A stretch of 38,235 nt of DNA from a virus: positions 1-38,235 of IMG/VR virus record IMGVR_UViG_3300046777_000939. The stretch is one strand, 5' to 3'. Made by a program: the position numbers and the translations under genes. The notes beneath the pieces were generated by a model, which saw only the letters and a list, made by a program, of their open reading frames with translations, made no database searches and was not told where the DNA came from. Every line of letters begins with the position of its first letter. The stretch's first letter is position 1. Shown piece by piece: positions 26,201-31,926 of this stretch.

Positions 26201-26691
26201 TCAACATAAGATCGTGGCGTAAACTGTGATTTTTTTTCTTCTTGTTCAGAAGCAGTAGATGCTTGCGTTGGTGTTTGAGGTGCAGGAGGTTTAGAGGGCG
26301 CGGGTACATCCTCAACACGTGGTAAATCACGCACCAAACTACCGACCGCACCAAAATCACCCGTCGCCACCTCTTCTGCGGCCCGTTGGCCCCGTTCAAC
26401 TGTTTCTGTTAAAGGTGGTTCAGGCGTTACGGTACGAGCATCGCGCCCTCTTGATGCAAGGACACGATTTAACCCAAACGCGCCACCGGCAACACCCGCC
26501 AATGCCGCTCCAACACCCAAAGCATTGGTTAAATTGAAGCCTTGGTCTTCTTCTTGGGTAGGTGCCTTAAGTTGATTGCGGCGAAACTGCAGTACTTCAG
26601 GTGCAACACGTGCTCTTTCTTCCGGATCTTCGGGGTATGGAGTCCCAGTGGCGCGACTATAGGCGTAAAAGTCAGCCGGAGAAAGAGCCAT
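23218..26691 (-). CDS. Largest virion-block protein, 1157 aa, unknown
   Basis: 1157 aa, first gene of the minus-strand block. The N-terminus is polar (MALSPADFYAYSRATGTPYP), then one apolar Gly/Ala segment (about 53-75: NALGVGAALAGVAGGAFGLN), a Pro/Thr/Gln-rich disordered stretch, and a long globular region with few repeats (about 300-900). A second Gly/Ala-rich apolar segment lies near GLQLGGGLGAIAAGLG, followed by a Pro/Asn-rich tail. I see no polymerase, protease or glycosidase signature. Size plus apolar segments could suit a large internal/ejection protein, but the placement upstream of terminase genes is not diagnostic. No clear Shine-Dalgarno precedes the ATG. Confidence 0.7.
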   Translation of the reverse strand: MALSPADFYAYSRATGTPYPEDPEERARVAPEVLQFRRNQLKAPTQEEDQGFNLTNALGVGAALAGVAGGAFGLNRVLASRGRDARTVTPEPPLTETVERGQRAAEEVATGDFGAVGSLVRDLPRVEDVPAPSKPPAPQTPTQASTASEQEEKKSQFTPRSYVESTGAVQAPEDLTTIQQEISSQVPEQTIDALDSGVGQEERRIDVKIQRHTGYDVPDVDIPQEEVVFDAFGLLPSAQRTLTRQEKEAKIFARLETENLQLGKTTHSAATPFGPEGPRIPPGPLLYPSQMPDAAGYGGQQQKGKILTGVSSPTREFMSAFAQNDPRVQDVVRRENVVGFEQLKTFGGLKGAGLLNADSFDPITGEMISRGEQISGMGQMRQELNPAWTEGFKNYWERRATELPHTMDDYEARKTANKLNYQLPPELQTANNNAQVYEKWDKQTSRALQDIYAETVGDIPQYITVYKEPKTGTLGEVSVYRGKTGTTSEASSAPVPVLNPKGVLFGAQGKSGPFASVGETTLSRLAQDPSFASGNVLRFKGEGSATTIDVMPLSYDTEADVNLPSLSGDFIKGKAKVTRTALVPLQKAVTVKDKATGKDTVRLVNFSIDLTAPVGVRKNIDETGREKIESVTLQEAVRNLKDFHGKNYTALNEDVNKLLLDTHSAYNVPVMTREPFDKYDEARNEFIRMLSGSQYEGKEYGFLTSVEGQKLPYTGPLSPGSEGNRAENIIQARRMLSQAGVPLKNLSDYLPDIDEQGPSPRVLTTSSRDVGIPKPDVMSTGTDLGVSTSTYERISPRLGGALTSQLRTLLNQGATVQNIDGNVVYSINKNKVSYPEKRLVETLKNENQDAFAISNLIGRPLSSEGEVVAGPYQTLASQEQAERAQGLPQERSDNVGFSYEGATERTRQPISTPGGSFTGAARYAAGPASEVLTGNYPRGEGRVNLPKTSGQQETARTLFTSVALQTPGGRVVRGGLQLGGGLGAIAAGLGTEGANLSESETISRYGTSGSQLQELGNRLMAEAAYKKGLQPNPTKLNQTNPERNVPTAAPPERLYGPQAPSLQGPRQPDIGMTQNTEMAGYARRPSVIPEAIDPVQARNDAVARHIGNYISAASQRMEGPASIQGVKLKGVGQNSLRPYQTPSEGMIQQLMRAALRR

Positions 26692-26792
26692 TTGAATTTA
26701 TTGGTGTTATTTTTTACCTGTTCACATTCTATTGTTTAAAATCTCAGAAGTAAGGGCGTTATAGTAAGGAAATAAACCTATTTGCACCAGGG
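26692..26792. promoter_or_regulatory. Divergent intergenic region between virion and small-gene blocks
   Basis: The 101-nt AT-rich gap between divergently transcribed genes should contain promoters for both blocks. TATAGT at 26760-26765 (plus) and TAGAAT read on the minus strand near 26727-26732 are -10-like, but neither has a convincing -35 element. The region is assigned from gene orientation rather than clear motifs. Confidence 0.4.
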
Positions 26793-27005
26793 ATGGACGC
26801 CGGAGTACGCCAAAAACGCGTTGAAGCGCTTGAAGCCATTAAGGATAAGGCTGTAGATATGGCAAAAGAAGGCAAAGACTCGCTTGAAGTGCGTGATTTT
26901 GTAACTTCAGCGAAAAAAGAACTGGCATATGAGTTACCTGACGAAGAAGCATTCAAAAAAGCAATGAACGCAACCCTCGCGTACAAACGTAAAAAGGAAT
27001 TTTAA
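26793..27005 (+). CDS. Small charged helical protein, 70 aa
   Basis: 70 aa (MDAGVRQKRVEALEAIKDKA...), almost entirely Lys/Glu/Ala/Asp and predicted helical, ending LAYKRKKEF. It is the first plus-strand gene, facing away from the virion block, and is followed by a strong terminator, so it appears to be its own transcription unit. Expression separate from the other small genes suggests a distinct time or level. No family recognised. Confidence 0.75.
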   Translation: MDAGVRQKRVEALEAIKDKAVDMAKEGKDSLEVRDFVTSAKKELAYELPDEEAFKKAMNATLAYKRKKEF

Positions 27006-27029
27006 AAATATAAGGACTTTTAAATATCG

Positions 27030-27055
27030 GCCGGGGCAAAAACCCCGGCTTTTTT
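27030..27055 (+). terminator. Strong rho-independent terminator
   Basis: GCCGGGG/CCCCGGC (7 bp, 6-nt loop) is followed directly by six T residues, 24 nt after the stop of the 70-aa gene. This is the clearest terminator on the plus strand and isolates that gene from the small-gene block downstream. Confidence 0.93.
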
Positions 27056-27280
27056 GTCTGAATATTTGGGGTAAATACCTATTTACATAACACAATTGTA
27101 CTTTTACTTAAACAAGAGGGGCCCTATAGACCCCAAAAAGGGACCAGATTTTCCTGACGCTTCTCCAACATCCCAACCGAAGTGGATTGTGGGGAGAAAA
27201 AAAGAAAGGGTGTGAAGGGTAGATAAGTGTATCGGGGGCTGCGCATCCGTGTAACGCAGAGTTCCATCGCATTCCGTACC
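27056..27280 (+). promoter_or_regulatory. Leader region ahead of the small-gene block
   Basis: 225 nt without a gene. The first part is AT-rich, including a TTTACA-like hexamer at 27082-27087 and TATAGA at 27125-27130, without a well-spaced pair. Hairpins are visible: GGGG/CCCC around 27118-27134 and CTGCG/CGCAG near 27239-27259. Because a strong terminator lies upstream, a promoter for the small-gene block is expected here, but I cannot pinpoint it. Confidence 0.4.
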
Positions 27281-27562
27281 ATGGAAACCAACGCAATCCG
27301 TCGCTGGCAGTATGACTGGCGCCTGAATGTAGGCGAGCGTCCGACCGAGCAAAACGCGGAGCTTTTCCACAGCTATGTGGAGATGGCGTACACGTTGCTC
27401 GAGGAGTTTAGCTCAGCTGAGTTCATGTACCACGAGGTCAGGAGAGTCTGTTCGCCTAAGTATCTGTTCAGTGTTGTATGTGACATGCGAGGCGAGAAGC
27501 TTAGCATGCGCATTTACAATACTGATTCAGGCATCAAGGCGATTAGCATCCACAAGGTCTGA
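27281..27562 (+). CDS. Hypothetical protein, 93 aa
   Basis: 93 aa from the ATG at 27281 (METNAIRRWQYDWRLNVGER). The frame is open upstream to a GTG at 27227, but the stretch between contains a structured leader (CTGCG/CGCAG), so I prefer the ATG. Soluble, mixed alpha/beta, with VCSPKYLFSVVCDMRGEKLS in the middle. Family unknown. Confidence 0.65.
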   Translation: METNAIRRWQYDWRLNVGERPTEQNAELFHSYVEMAYTLLEEFSSAEFMYHEVRRVCSPKYLFSVVCDMRGEKLSMRIYNTDSGIKAISIHKV

Positions 27563-27656
27563 CGGTTGCCTCTTTCCCTGGTGAGAGCCAGGGGTTTATG
27601 CAGCCCTCGCCGCTGTTGTCCCTTCCACCTATGACGGTATAACACTACCGTTATGT

Positions 27657-27672
27657 GATACGAATTCGTATC
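27657..27672. repeat. Perfect 16-bp palindrome, possible operator
   Basis: GATACGAATTCGTATC is its own reverse complement over all 16 bases. Perfect palindromes of this length are typical of dimeric repressor sites. As RNA the stem would have no loop, so a DNA-binding site is more likely than a hairpin. Confidence 0.5.
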
Positions 27673-27749
27673 GCGCCCACAATACCTGCGCCACGCCACA
27701 CCCTCGGGTTCAGGAAAGACTGTGGTTATCCTTGCTGTACCAGGGATGT

Positions 27750-27774
27750 CGTCGAGCTGGACGTTAAACGCAGC
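27750..27774 (+). promoter_or_regulatory. H-type pseudoknot, copy D
   Basis: Stem 1 CGTC (27750-27753) with GACG (27760-27763); stem 2 GCTG (27756-27759) with CAGC (27771-27774); the linker TTAAAC is shared with three other copies at 31.7, 35.2 and 36.2 kb. Stem 2 differs completely from the other copies yet stays paired. Confidence 0.55.
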
Positions 27775-27853
27775 AGACAACTCGGCGGTCGGTCACGACC
27801 TTGGCAGCTGTACTTTAGCAGTGTAAGTCCAAGCTCACCTACGGAGTAACACC

Positions 27854-28084
27854 GTGACCAACACCACCATCGCCACCGTTCGTCAGATCGATTGCGTCGA
27901 CATCACTGAGATGTCACGTGATGAGATCTTCGATATGTGTGGCGTACCGTCTCGTGAAGAGGCTGGTAATAAGGTCATGCTCCAGGTCCTTGACCTGCTT
28001 GAGTATGGCCGTAGCCAGACACTTCATCGAGGCCACCTCCAAGTCATTAAGTCTTTTGTGGACGAGATGCTGGAGAACAACTGA
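27854..28084 (+). CDS. Hypothetical protein, 76 aa
   Basis: 76 aa, GTG start with CGGAG 7 nt upstream. Acidic and helical (VDITEMSRDEIFDMCGVPSR, then VLDLLEYGRSQTLHRGHLQV). No family recognised. The stop is followed immediately by the conserved double-hairpin element. Confidence 0.7.
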   Translation: MTNTTIATVRQIDCVDITEMSRDEIFDMCGVPSREEAGNKVMLQVLDLLEYGRSQTLHRGHLQVIKSFVDEMLENN

Positions 28085-28150
28085 GTCCGTAAACACGGCA
28101 CCGGGAGGTGTAAGTCCTCCCCCAGTTATTGCCCCCTGTGGAGATGGGCA
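28082..28150 (+). repeat. Double-hairpin intergenic element, copy 1
   Basis: After the stop: CCGT/ACGG mini-hairpin (28087-28098), GGGAGG/CCTCCC with 7-nt loop TGTAAGT (28103-28121), then TGCCC/GGGCA (28130-28150). The first 52 nt are repeated at 28839 with one mismatch. The TGCCC hairpin has a covarying relative at 28522 (TGCCT/AGGCA). Confidence 0.6.
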
Positions 28151-28170
28151 CCACACAACAGGAGATTCCT

Positions 28171-28452
28171 GTGACCAAGACTCCTTCCCGTCCTGTGAAA
28201 GACGATTCCGTGTTCAAGGTGCTTGCGCATCTTGCGGAGATTGAGGGGAACCTACTCAAGCAAATTGCTGGAGTAGAGCAGAAAGAGATGTGGGTCAGTG
28301 AGCAGCCTGAAGCTGAAGAGTGCGTCGTTGCTGGGTCGTTGCTAAACGATCTAGCCTGGCAAAAGGAGGGCTACCAAGCCCGCCTTGACACAACCAGAGC
28401 TCTGGTTGTTGACATCGAACACTTCTTTAATATTCGCAATATTGCGGATTAA
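28171..28452 (+). CDS. Hypothetical protein, 93 aa
   Basis: 93 aa, GTG start at 28171 with AGGAG at 6-nt spacing. An earlier in-frame start at 28129 falls in the hairpin element and is rejected. Charged helical protein (FKVLAHLAEIEGNLLKQIAG ... DTTRALVVDIEHFFNIRNIA), possibly a helical bundle. Family unknown. Confidence 0.7.
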   Translation: MTKTPSRPVKDDSVFKVLAHLAEIEGNLLKQIAGVEQKEMWVSEQPEAEECVVAGSLLNDLAWQKEGYQARLDTTRALVVDIEHFFNIRNIAD

Positions 28453-28562
28453 GGCGAAACCAGGGGTGCGATCCCTGGTCCAGCAGCTTGACATGCTGCT
28501 GCTGACGAGCCTGTCAGTTATTGCCTCCAGCGGAGATAGGCACCGCACACATGGAGTTATCC
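28453..28562 (+). promoter_or_regulatory. Structured leader with three hairpins
   Basis: ACCAGGG/CCCTGGT with 7-nt loop GTGCGAT (28459-28479), CAGCAGC/GCTGCTG with 7-nt loop TTGACAT (28481-28501), and TGCCT/AGGCA (28522-28542) following the shared AGTTATTGCC string. The last hairpin covaries with the one at 28130-28150. Confidence 0.55.
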
Positions 28563-28841
28563 ATGGATCTGACTACAGGTTGGAAACAACATAACAACGT
28601 ACCTGGTGGTTATCACCTGGTTTACGTTGATGCCTTGGTTGGTGAAATATCCATTGTTACTGGACCGCAAGGTTCAGGGCTTATGGGTTGCAACAATTTA
28701 GGTCGTGAGACTACGTATGAAGCGTGGTTTCCAGGGATGTGTAATTCCACGGGCCACCTGACGCTTGATGAGCTGAAAGGTATCATTAAGTTTATGCGTC
28801 AGTGTGAGGAAGAACGTCTTGCATGGCAGGACGAAGACTGA
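28563..28841 (+). CDS. Hypothetical protein, 92 aa
   Basis: 92 aa. I choose the ATG at 28563 (MDLTTGWKQHNNVPGGYHLV) because GGAG lies 6 nt upstream. An in-frame ATG at 28551 would add four residues. The sequence suggests a small beta-rich fold (LVYVDALVGEISIVTGPQGS) with a C-terminal helix (LTLDELKGIIKFMRQCEEER). Family unknown. Confidence 0.7.
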   Translation: MDLTTGWKQHNNVPGGYHLVYVDALVGEISIVTGPQGSGLMGCNNLGRETTYEAWFPGMCNSTGHLTLDELKGIIKFMRQCEEERLAWQDED

Positions 28842-28932
28842 GTCCGTAAACACGGCACTGGGAGGTGTAAGTCCTCCCCCAGTTATTGCCCAGCACGTAG
28901 GGATGGGCTCCTACACAATTTAATTCAACAAC
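28839..28932 (+). repeat. Double-hairpin intergenic element, copy 2, with SD-less leader
   Basis: Near-identical to 28082-28133: CCGT/ACGG, GGGAGG/CCTCCC with loop TGTAAGT (28860-28878), then GCCC/GGGC (28888-28908). The start of the next gene follows the C/A-rich stretch TTAATTCAACAAC with no Shine-Dalgarno sequence. Confidence 0.6.
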
Positions 28933-29124
28933 ATGCGTTACCAGTTTCCCAATGCAGCCACAATTATTTGTGTCGCAGCATTGATCATTGGTGTAGGCAC
29001 GCAAGTGTCAGTACATCAACTTGAAAAGGCAACAGCACAGCAATGTGCTAACCACGATTGGCCCAAGTCTGCGCACGAGGTCCACATGGCCTGGTGTGCA
29101 GCCAACAACTATCCTACTCACTGA
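28933..29124 (+). CDS. Small membrane-anchored/exported protein with HDWP and two Cys
   Basis: 63 aa. Residues about 8-25 are one hydrophobic helix (AATIICVAALIIGVGTQVSV) acting as an anchor or uncleaved signal. The outside part carries C-x-NHDWP...HEVHMAWC, two cysteines that could form a disulfide. From memory, similar HDWP/Cys small proteins recur in cyanophages and cyanobacteria. Function unknown, and a cell-envelope role is likely. Confidence 0.7.
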   Translation: MRYQFPNAATIICVAALIIGVGTQVSVHQLEKATAQQCANHDWPKSAHEVHMAWCAANNYPTH

Positions 29125-29125
29125 C

Positions 29126-29323
29126 ATGTATTTCATTACACTTGACGGTAAACAGTACCGTCAGTACTCAGCCAACGAGTATGTCGAGGCATTAGAAGAT
29201 GCCGCACAACTGGACCACATCTACAACTCACCAGAGTTGAACGATGGCGTCCAGGGTACCCATGACATCAGACTTCTCACCCTTCCTGAGATGATGATGT
29301 CCGACGTTGAGATGGTCATCTGA
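29126..29323 (+). CDS. Hypothetical protein, 65 aa
   Basis: 65 aa from the ATG at 29126 (MYFITLDGKQYRQYSANEYV), one base after the previous stop. The frame is open upstream but overlaps the previous gene there. Short acidic alpha/beta protein ending MMMSDVEMVI. Probably translationally coupled to the gene before it. Confidence 0.65.
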   Translation: MYFITLDGKQYRQYSANEYVEALEDAAQLDHIYNSPELNDGVQGTHDIRLLTLPEMMMSDVEMVI

Positions 29324-29399
29324 CCAGGCGTGATGCCGGGGGATCGAATCCCCCACTCAACAATTGCCACACACTGAGTGTGGCTTAATTCAACACAAC
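29324..29399 (+). promoter_or_regulatory. Structured leader with two hairpins
   Basis: GGGGG/CCCCC with 7-nt loop ATCGAAT (29338-29354), which looks like a tRNA T-arm, and GCCACAC/GTGTGGC (29366-29384) after ACAATTGCC. Then TTAATTCAACACAAC leads to the ATG without a Shine-Dalgarno sequence. Confidence 0.55.
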
Positions 29400-29576
29400 A
29401 TGACCGCACTTAACATCCGCAAGAACACTGCTGCAATTTTTAAGGGTGCAGCAACAGTTATTGAAAATGCCAATGTCCCAAGCATCAAGACGCTGCATGA
29501 CATTCGTTGTCGAGCAGCTGCACTTGTAATGCCGAACGATATGGCATTCGTTATCACACCCAAGACAAACATCTGA
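29400..29576 (+). CDS. Hypothetical protein, 58 aa
   Basis: 58 aa from the ATG at 29400 (MTALNIRKNTAAIFKGAATV). Neutral, helix at the N-terminus, no membrane segment. Family unknown. It is flanked on both sides by structured leaders. Confidence 0.65.
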   Translation: MTALNIRKNTAAIFKGAATVIENANVPSIKTLHDIRCRAAALVMPNDMAFVITPKTNI

Positions 29577-29651
29577 CGTTTGCACTAAGGGGCTACGGCC
29601 CTTTTCTGCAGACCTCATTGTCTGCATTCAATTCACACCACTTGGATTCAC
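29577..29651 (+). promoter_or_regulatory. Tandem-hairpin leader, copy 2a
   Basis: AAGGG/CCCTT with 7-nt loop GCTACGG (29587-29603) followed by TTTTCT, then TGCAGAC/GTCTGCA with loop CTCATT (29607-29626). The first hairpin resembles a weak terminator and the second covaries with copies at 29930 and 30402. Confidence 0.55.
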
Positions 29652-29891
29652 ATGACTCCTAAAGCTGTTGAACATCTACTTACGCAGGACGCTCGCCTGC
29701 TTGCCAGGAGAGATGCCCCTGCCATTGACCAAGATCTTGAGCAGCAGCGTCAAGCTGCACTCGAAATCTTTTTCCAATGGCAAGATGGGGCGCGTGAGTT
29801 CCAAGATCTTATGCCGTTCTGCGTGGTACTCCAACGCCAGGTGAATCTCAACCGAGATTTGCTACGTTGGGAACGCCAGAACGCAGACTGA
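29652..29891 (+). CDS. Hypothetical coiled-coil protein, 79 aa
   Basis: 79 aa, helical and charged (AVEHLLTQDARLLARRDAPA, QQRQAALEIFFQWQDGAREF), ending LRWERQNAD. No membrane segment or known motif. The SD-less start follows CAATTCACACCACTTGGATTCAC-type C/A-rich sequence. Confidence 0.65.
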   Translation: MTPKAVEHLLTQDARLLARRDAPAIDQDLEQQRQAALEIFFQWQDGAREFQDLMPFCVVLQRQVNLNRDLLRWERQNAD

Positions 29892-29971
29892 CTTCTGTAC
29901 TTAACCTTCCGTTTCGGCGGTAGGTTTTCTACAGGACTCAACCTCCTGTATCCCATTGTCAACTCAATTCC
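29892..29971 (+). promoter_or_regulatory. Tandem-hairpin leader, copy 2b
   Basis: AACCT/AGGTT enclosing CCG/CGG (29903-29926), then TTTTCT, then TACAGGA/TCCTGTA with 7-nt loop CTCAACC (29930-29950). Same order as copies 2a and 2c, with covarying stem bases. Confidence 0.55.
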
Positions 29972-30352
29972 ATGCTGAGCAACACCATCATCGGCAACAT
30001 CACTTACATGGAGAAAGCTGTGCATGAAGGTCGCGAGTTCCTTGCGATCACCATGGCAGTTAACGACATGTACGACGGTGCTTGCCGAGTCCGGTTCAAC
30101 AACTCCAACGGGTTGTTAACTGCATACAACAACGGCACACTCGTTGTTGGACACCAACTCATCCTCAGTCAGTACGACGTGCGCATCAGCAGCATTCGTA
30201 CGCACTACCTGAAGGATGGACTGATGCATCAACTTAAGTATCCTGAGCTTGCACTCACTCGAGTGAGGGCTATCATCGGTGCTGCACCCAGGCCCAAGCC
30301 TGAGGTTGTGGCACCAACTGTCGAACCAACTCTTGAAGAGATTGTGTTCTGA
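29972..30352 (+). CDS. Hypothetical protein, 126 aa, possible OB-fold
   Basis: 126 aa. Residues 1-85 look like a five-strand barrel (IIGNITYMEKAVHEGREFLA, ACRVRFNNSNGLLTAYNNG, VGHQLILSQYDVRISSIRT) and the tail is Pro/Glu-rich and acidic (PEVVAPTVEPTLEEIVF). A small barrel with an acidic tail is the layout of phage single-strand DNA-binding proteins, but I see no decisive motif, so this is a guess. Confidence 0.65.
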   Translation: MLSNTIIGNITYMEKAVHEGREFLAITMAVNDMYDGACRVRFNNSNGLLTAYNNGTLVVGHQLILSQYDVRISSIRTHYLKDGLMHQLKYPELALTRVRAIIGAAPRPKPEVVAPTVEPTLEEIVF

Positions 30353-30445
30353 CTCCTGCTAACTCCTGCATCAAGGGCCTTGGGTTACCAGGGCTTTTCT
30401 TGCAGGACTTAACATCCTGCTCAACATTTACCCAACCTCAATCAC
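30353..30445 (+). promoter_or_regulatory. Tandem-hairpin leader, copy 2c
   Basis: GCCTTGG/CCAGGGC with a GTTA loop (30377-30394) and TTTT directly after, terminator-like; then GCAGGA/TCCTGC with 7-nt loop CTTAACA (30402-30420). The start follows CCCAACCTCAATCAC without a Shine-Dalgarno sequence. Confidence 0.55.
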
Positions 30446-30703
30446 ATGCCAGTTACTATTGACAACCAAGAACTCCAGGACGCACTGGAAGAGTTTGACA
30501 TCCGTCCGACAGATTATTATCTGTCGTTTGACACCAATGTTCTTTATCTTGTTTGGTGTACGACCGGCGCTAATGCCGTTCGTCTCGTACACAGCAACGG
30601 GTGTATAGACATTGAGATCAAAGGCGTATGGCATGACGAAGTGCCGGAAGGTTTCATCCTTCCTGAATACGTATGTATTCGATACATCCTTGCAACCAAC
30701 TGA
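30446..30703 (+). CDS. Hypothetical protein, 85 aa
   Basis: 85 aa, predicted mostly beta (DYYLSFDTNVLYLVWCTTGA, RLVHSNGCIDIEIKGVW) with three Cys. No recognised family. Followed after one base by the next ATG, so coupled translation is likely. Confidence 0.65.
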   Translation: MPVTIDNQELQDALEEFDIRPTDYYLSFDTNVLYLVWCTTGANAVRLVHSNGCIDIEIKGVWHDEVPEGFILPEYVCIRYILATN

Positions 30704-30704
30704 C

Positions 30705-30908
30705 ATGAAGCAAATTATCTCTCTCGGCAAAGGCCGATTTGTCCACGTTGATTCTTACGGTGCGTCTCAAACACGCCGTGGATCAATCATTGTGGCAGCC
30801 TTTGCCATGCTCATTTCCGCACTCACTGTCGGTGCCGTACTTGGCATCGACATCACCTCGCCCAACACCACCACACAACATGAGTATCCACATCGCACTA
30901 ATCGTTGA
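30705..30908 (+). CDS. Small single-pass membrane protein, 67 aa
   Basis: 67 aa from the ATG at 30705. A short polar N-terminus (MKQIISLGKGRFVHVDSYGA), one transmembrane helix (IIVAAFAMLISALTVGAVLG) and a polar tail. It overlaps the start of the next gene by 29 nt. Function unknown; it inserts in the membrane by prediction. Confidence 0.6.
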   Translation: MKQIISLGKGRFVHVDSYGASQTRRGSIIVAAFAMLISALTVGAVLGIDITSPNTTTQHEYPHRTNR

Positions 30909-31104
30909 TCGCAGCGGTCGCTATGCCCACGTTTGGGGCGAAGCTCCAAGCTGGAATAAGTTCGTCGACCAACTCGAAGACCTTGGCGCAGAGGTGGTTG
31001 AAGAACAAACAGACGATTGGGAAGGCAGTACCAAAGATGAGATCGCTGAAGATTGCGTGGCAATTAACCAGCTTCTCAGCGGTACGGACTTCCTACCCTA
31101 CTGA
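30880..31104 (+). CDS. Hypothetical protein, 74 aa
   Basis: 74 aa from the ATG at 30880, which follows CCAACACCACCACACAAC and has no Shine-Dalgarno sequence. Acidic (LGAEVVEEQTDDWEGSTKDE), with a beta start (IHIALIVDRSGRYAHVWG). The first 29 nt overlap the membrane-protein gene in another frame. Family unknown. Confidence 0.65.
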   Translation: MSIHIALIVDRSGRYAHVWGEAPSWNKFVDQLEDLGAEVVEEQTDDWEGSTKDEIAEDCVAINQLLSGTDFLPY

Positions 31105-31131
31105 TAGCGTCAACAGATCGCACTACACCAC

Positions 31132-31163
31132 ACCTGGTACTTGTCATCTGATAGGTACCAGGT
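31132..31163 (+). promoter_or_regulatory. 9-bp hairpin in leader
   Basis: ACCTGGTAC/GTACCAGGT with a 14-nt loop between the 74-aa gene and the HTH gene. No T-tract follows, so it is not a standard terminator. It occupies the same leader position as the other intergenic structures. Confidence 0.5.
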
Positions 31164-31190
31164 ACTCTATGCAAGCAACCAACTCAAACG

Positions 31191-31643
31191 ATGGAAGCAC
31201 TCAGCCAACTCGACATTCAAGCCCCTGATCACGTCAGTGTGATTACAAGGGAAGGCAAGGTCACCATCTCCGTCGTCAAAGACGGAACATCAGTGACTCT
31301 TGGATTCCCCATCAAAACTGCAGGGCTTGATACAACCCCCAGACCCCCGCTTCAGTCGCCAGCACCAAAGGTAATGGCTGTTAAGGAGACCCAGCATTCC
31401 ACTGCAGTGCAGCTGGAAACATCTTATCTTTCCTTGAAAGGTAAGCACTCTCCCGTTGGCAACTGTAAGTTGACATCACAGCAGGTACGTCAAATCAAAC
31501 TGATACTGACCGATGAACGGTTCATGAAAGCATTTGGTTCTAGGCAACAAGCTTACGAAGCAATTGCTGCTAAGTTCAACGTCAGTTACCACACGATCTC
31601 CAACATCCACAAGGGACTTGCTTGGAGGAACGTAAGTATCTGA
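31191..31643 (+). CDS. Helix-turn-helix protein, 150 aa
   Basis: 150 aa. Residues 1-55 form a small beta region (HVSVITREGKVTISVVKDGT), 55-90 a Pro/Ser linker, and 93-150 a helix-turn-helix of the type KLTSQQVRQIKLIL ... AYEAIAAKFNVSYHTISNIHKGLAW. This closely matches the short DNA-binding repeats of phage regulators and homing-nuclease-associated domains. It could regulate the small-gene block. Start at the ATG at 31191 after CAACCAACTCAAACG. No enzyme domain is present. Confidence 0.75.
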   Translation: MEALSQLDIQAPDHVSVITREGKVTISVVKDGTSVTLGFPIKTAGLDTTPRPPLQSPAPKVMAVKETQHSTAVQLETSYLSLKGKHSPVGNCKLTSQQVRQIKLILTDERFMKAFGSRQQAYEAIAAKFNVSYHTISNIHKGLAWRNVSI

Positions 31644-31650
31644 CACCGCA

Positions 31651-31699
31651 GTAGTATATTTGTACTACGAATGGACCTGAGCAAGTCCTTAAACTGCTC
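31651..31699 (+). promoter_or_regulatory. Hairpin plus H-type pseudoknot, copy C
   Basis: GTAGTA/TACTAC (31651-31668), then a pseudoknot: stem 1 GGAC (31673-31676)/GTCC (31685-31688), stem 2 GAGCA (31679-31683)/TGCTC (31695-31699), linker TTAAAC. Stem 1 differs from the 35.2-kb copy but remains paired, while stem 2 is identical. Confidence 0.6.
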
Positions 31700-31722
31700 A
31701 ACACACCACTGCAATTCACACG

Positions 31723-31926
31723 ATGAAAGACCCTGACTTCATTGATGAACAACGCAATGCCGATGCTCTTGACGCAATGGCTGATCATGCATACGAATTG
31801 GAAGAAGCCATGCGTGAATCAGAACAAGATGGTTGGACAGGCGTTTTCAATGATGAGATATCAAATGAAGAACGCTACGCATGTGACCATTACAACGAGA
31901 GGTATGTAATCAATGACTACCACTAA
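31723..31926 (+). CDS. Small acidic protein, 67 aa
   Basis: 67 aa, highly acidic (MKDPDFIDEQRNADALDAMA ... ELEEAMRESEQDGWTGVFND), ending HYNERYVINDYH. Acidic small phage proteins can mimic DNA or bind host enzymes, but nothing specific is visible. SD-less start after CAATTCACACG. Confidence 0.65.
   Translation: MKDPDFIDEQRNADALDAMADHAYELEEAMRESEQDGWTGVFNDEISNEERYACDHYNERYVINDYH

Larger units (their letters stand above)
27563..27853 (+). promoter_or_regulatory. Structured 291-nt leader with palindrome and pseudoknot
   Basis: No convincing gene lies here. In order: a CCCTGG/CCAGGG hairpin (27576-27593) just after the upstream stop, with a short T run; an ACGGTA/TACCGT hairpin near 27633-27650; a perfect 16-bp palindrome at 27657-27672; an H-type pseudoknot at 27750-27774; a GGTCG/CGACC hairpin near 27790-27803; and TGTAAGTCC near 27821. 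CGGAG lies 7 nt ahead of the GTG start of the next gene, an exception to the SD-less starts further on. Confidence 0.5.

Noticed and set aside
27655-27849. 64-codon plus-strand frame in the long leader
   Set aside because: It runs across the palindrome and pseudoknot, has Arg/Pro/Cys-rich random composition, and would lie on structured noncoding sequence.
29322-29360. T-arm-like GGGGG-ATCGAAT-CCCCC as part of a tRNA
   Set aside because: The bases upstream are the coding end of the 65-aa gene and do not form an acceptor, D-arm or anticodon arm. It is better described as one of the leader hairpins.
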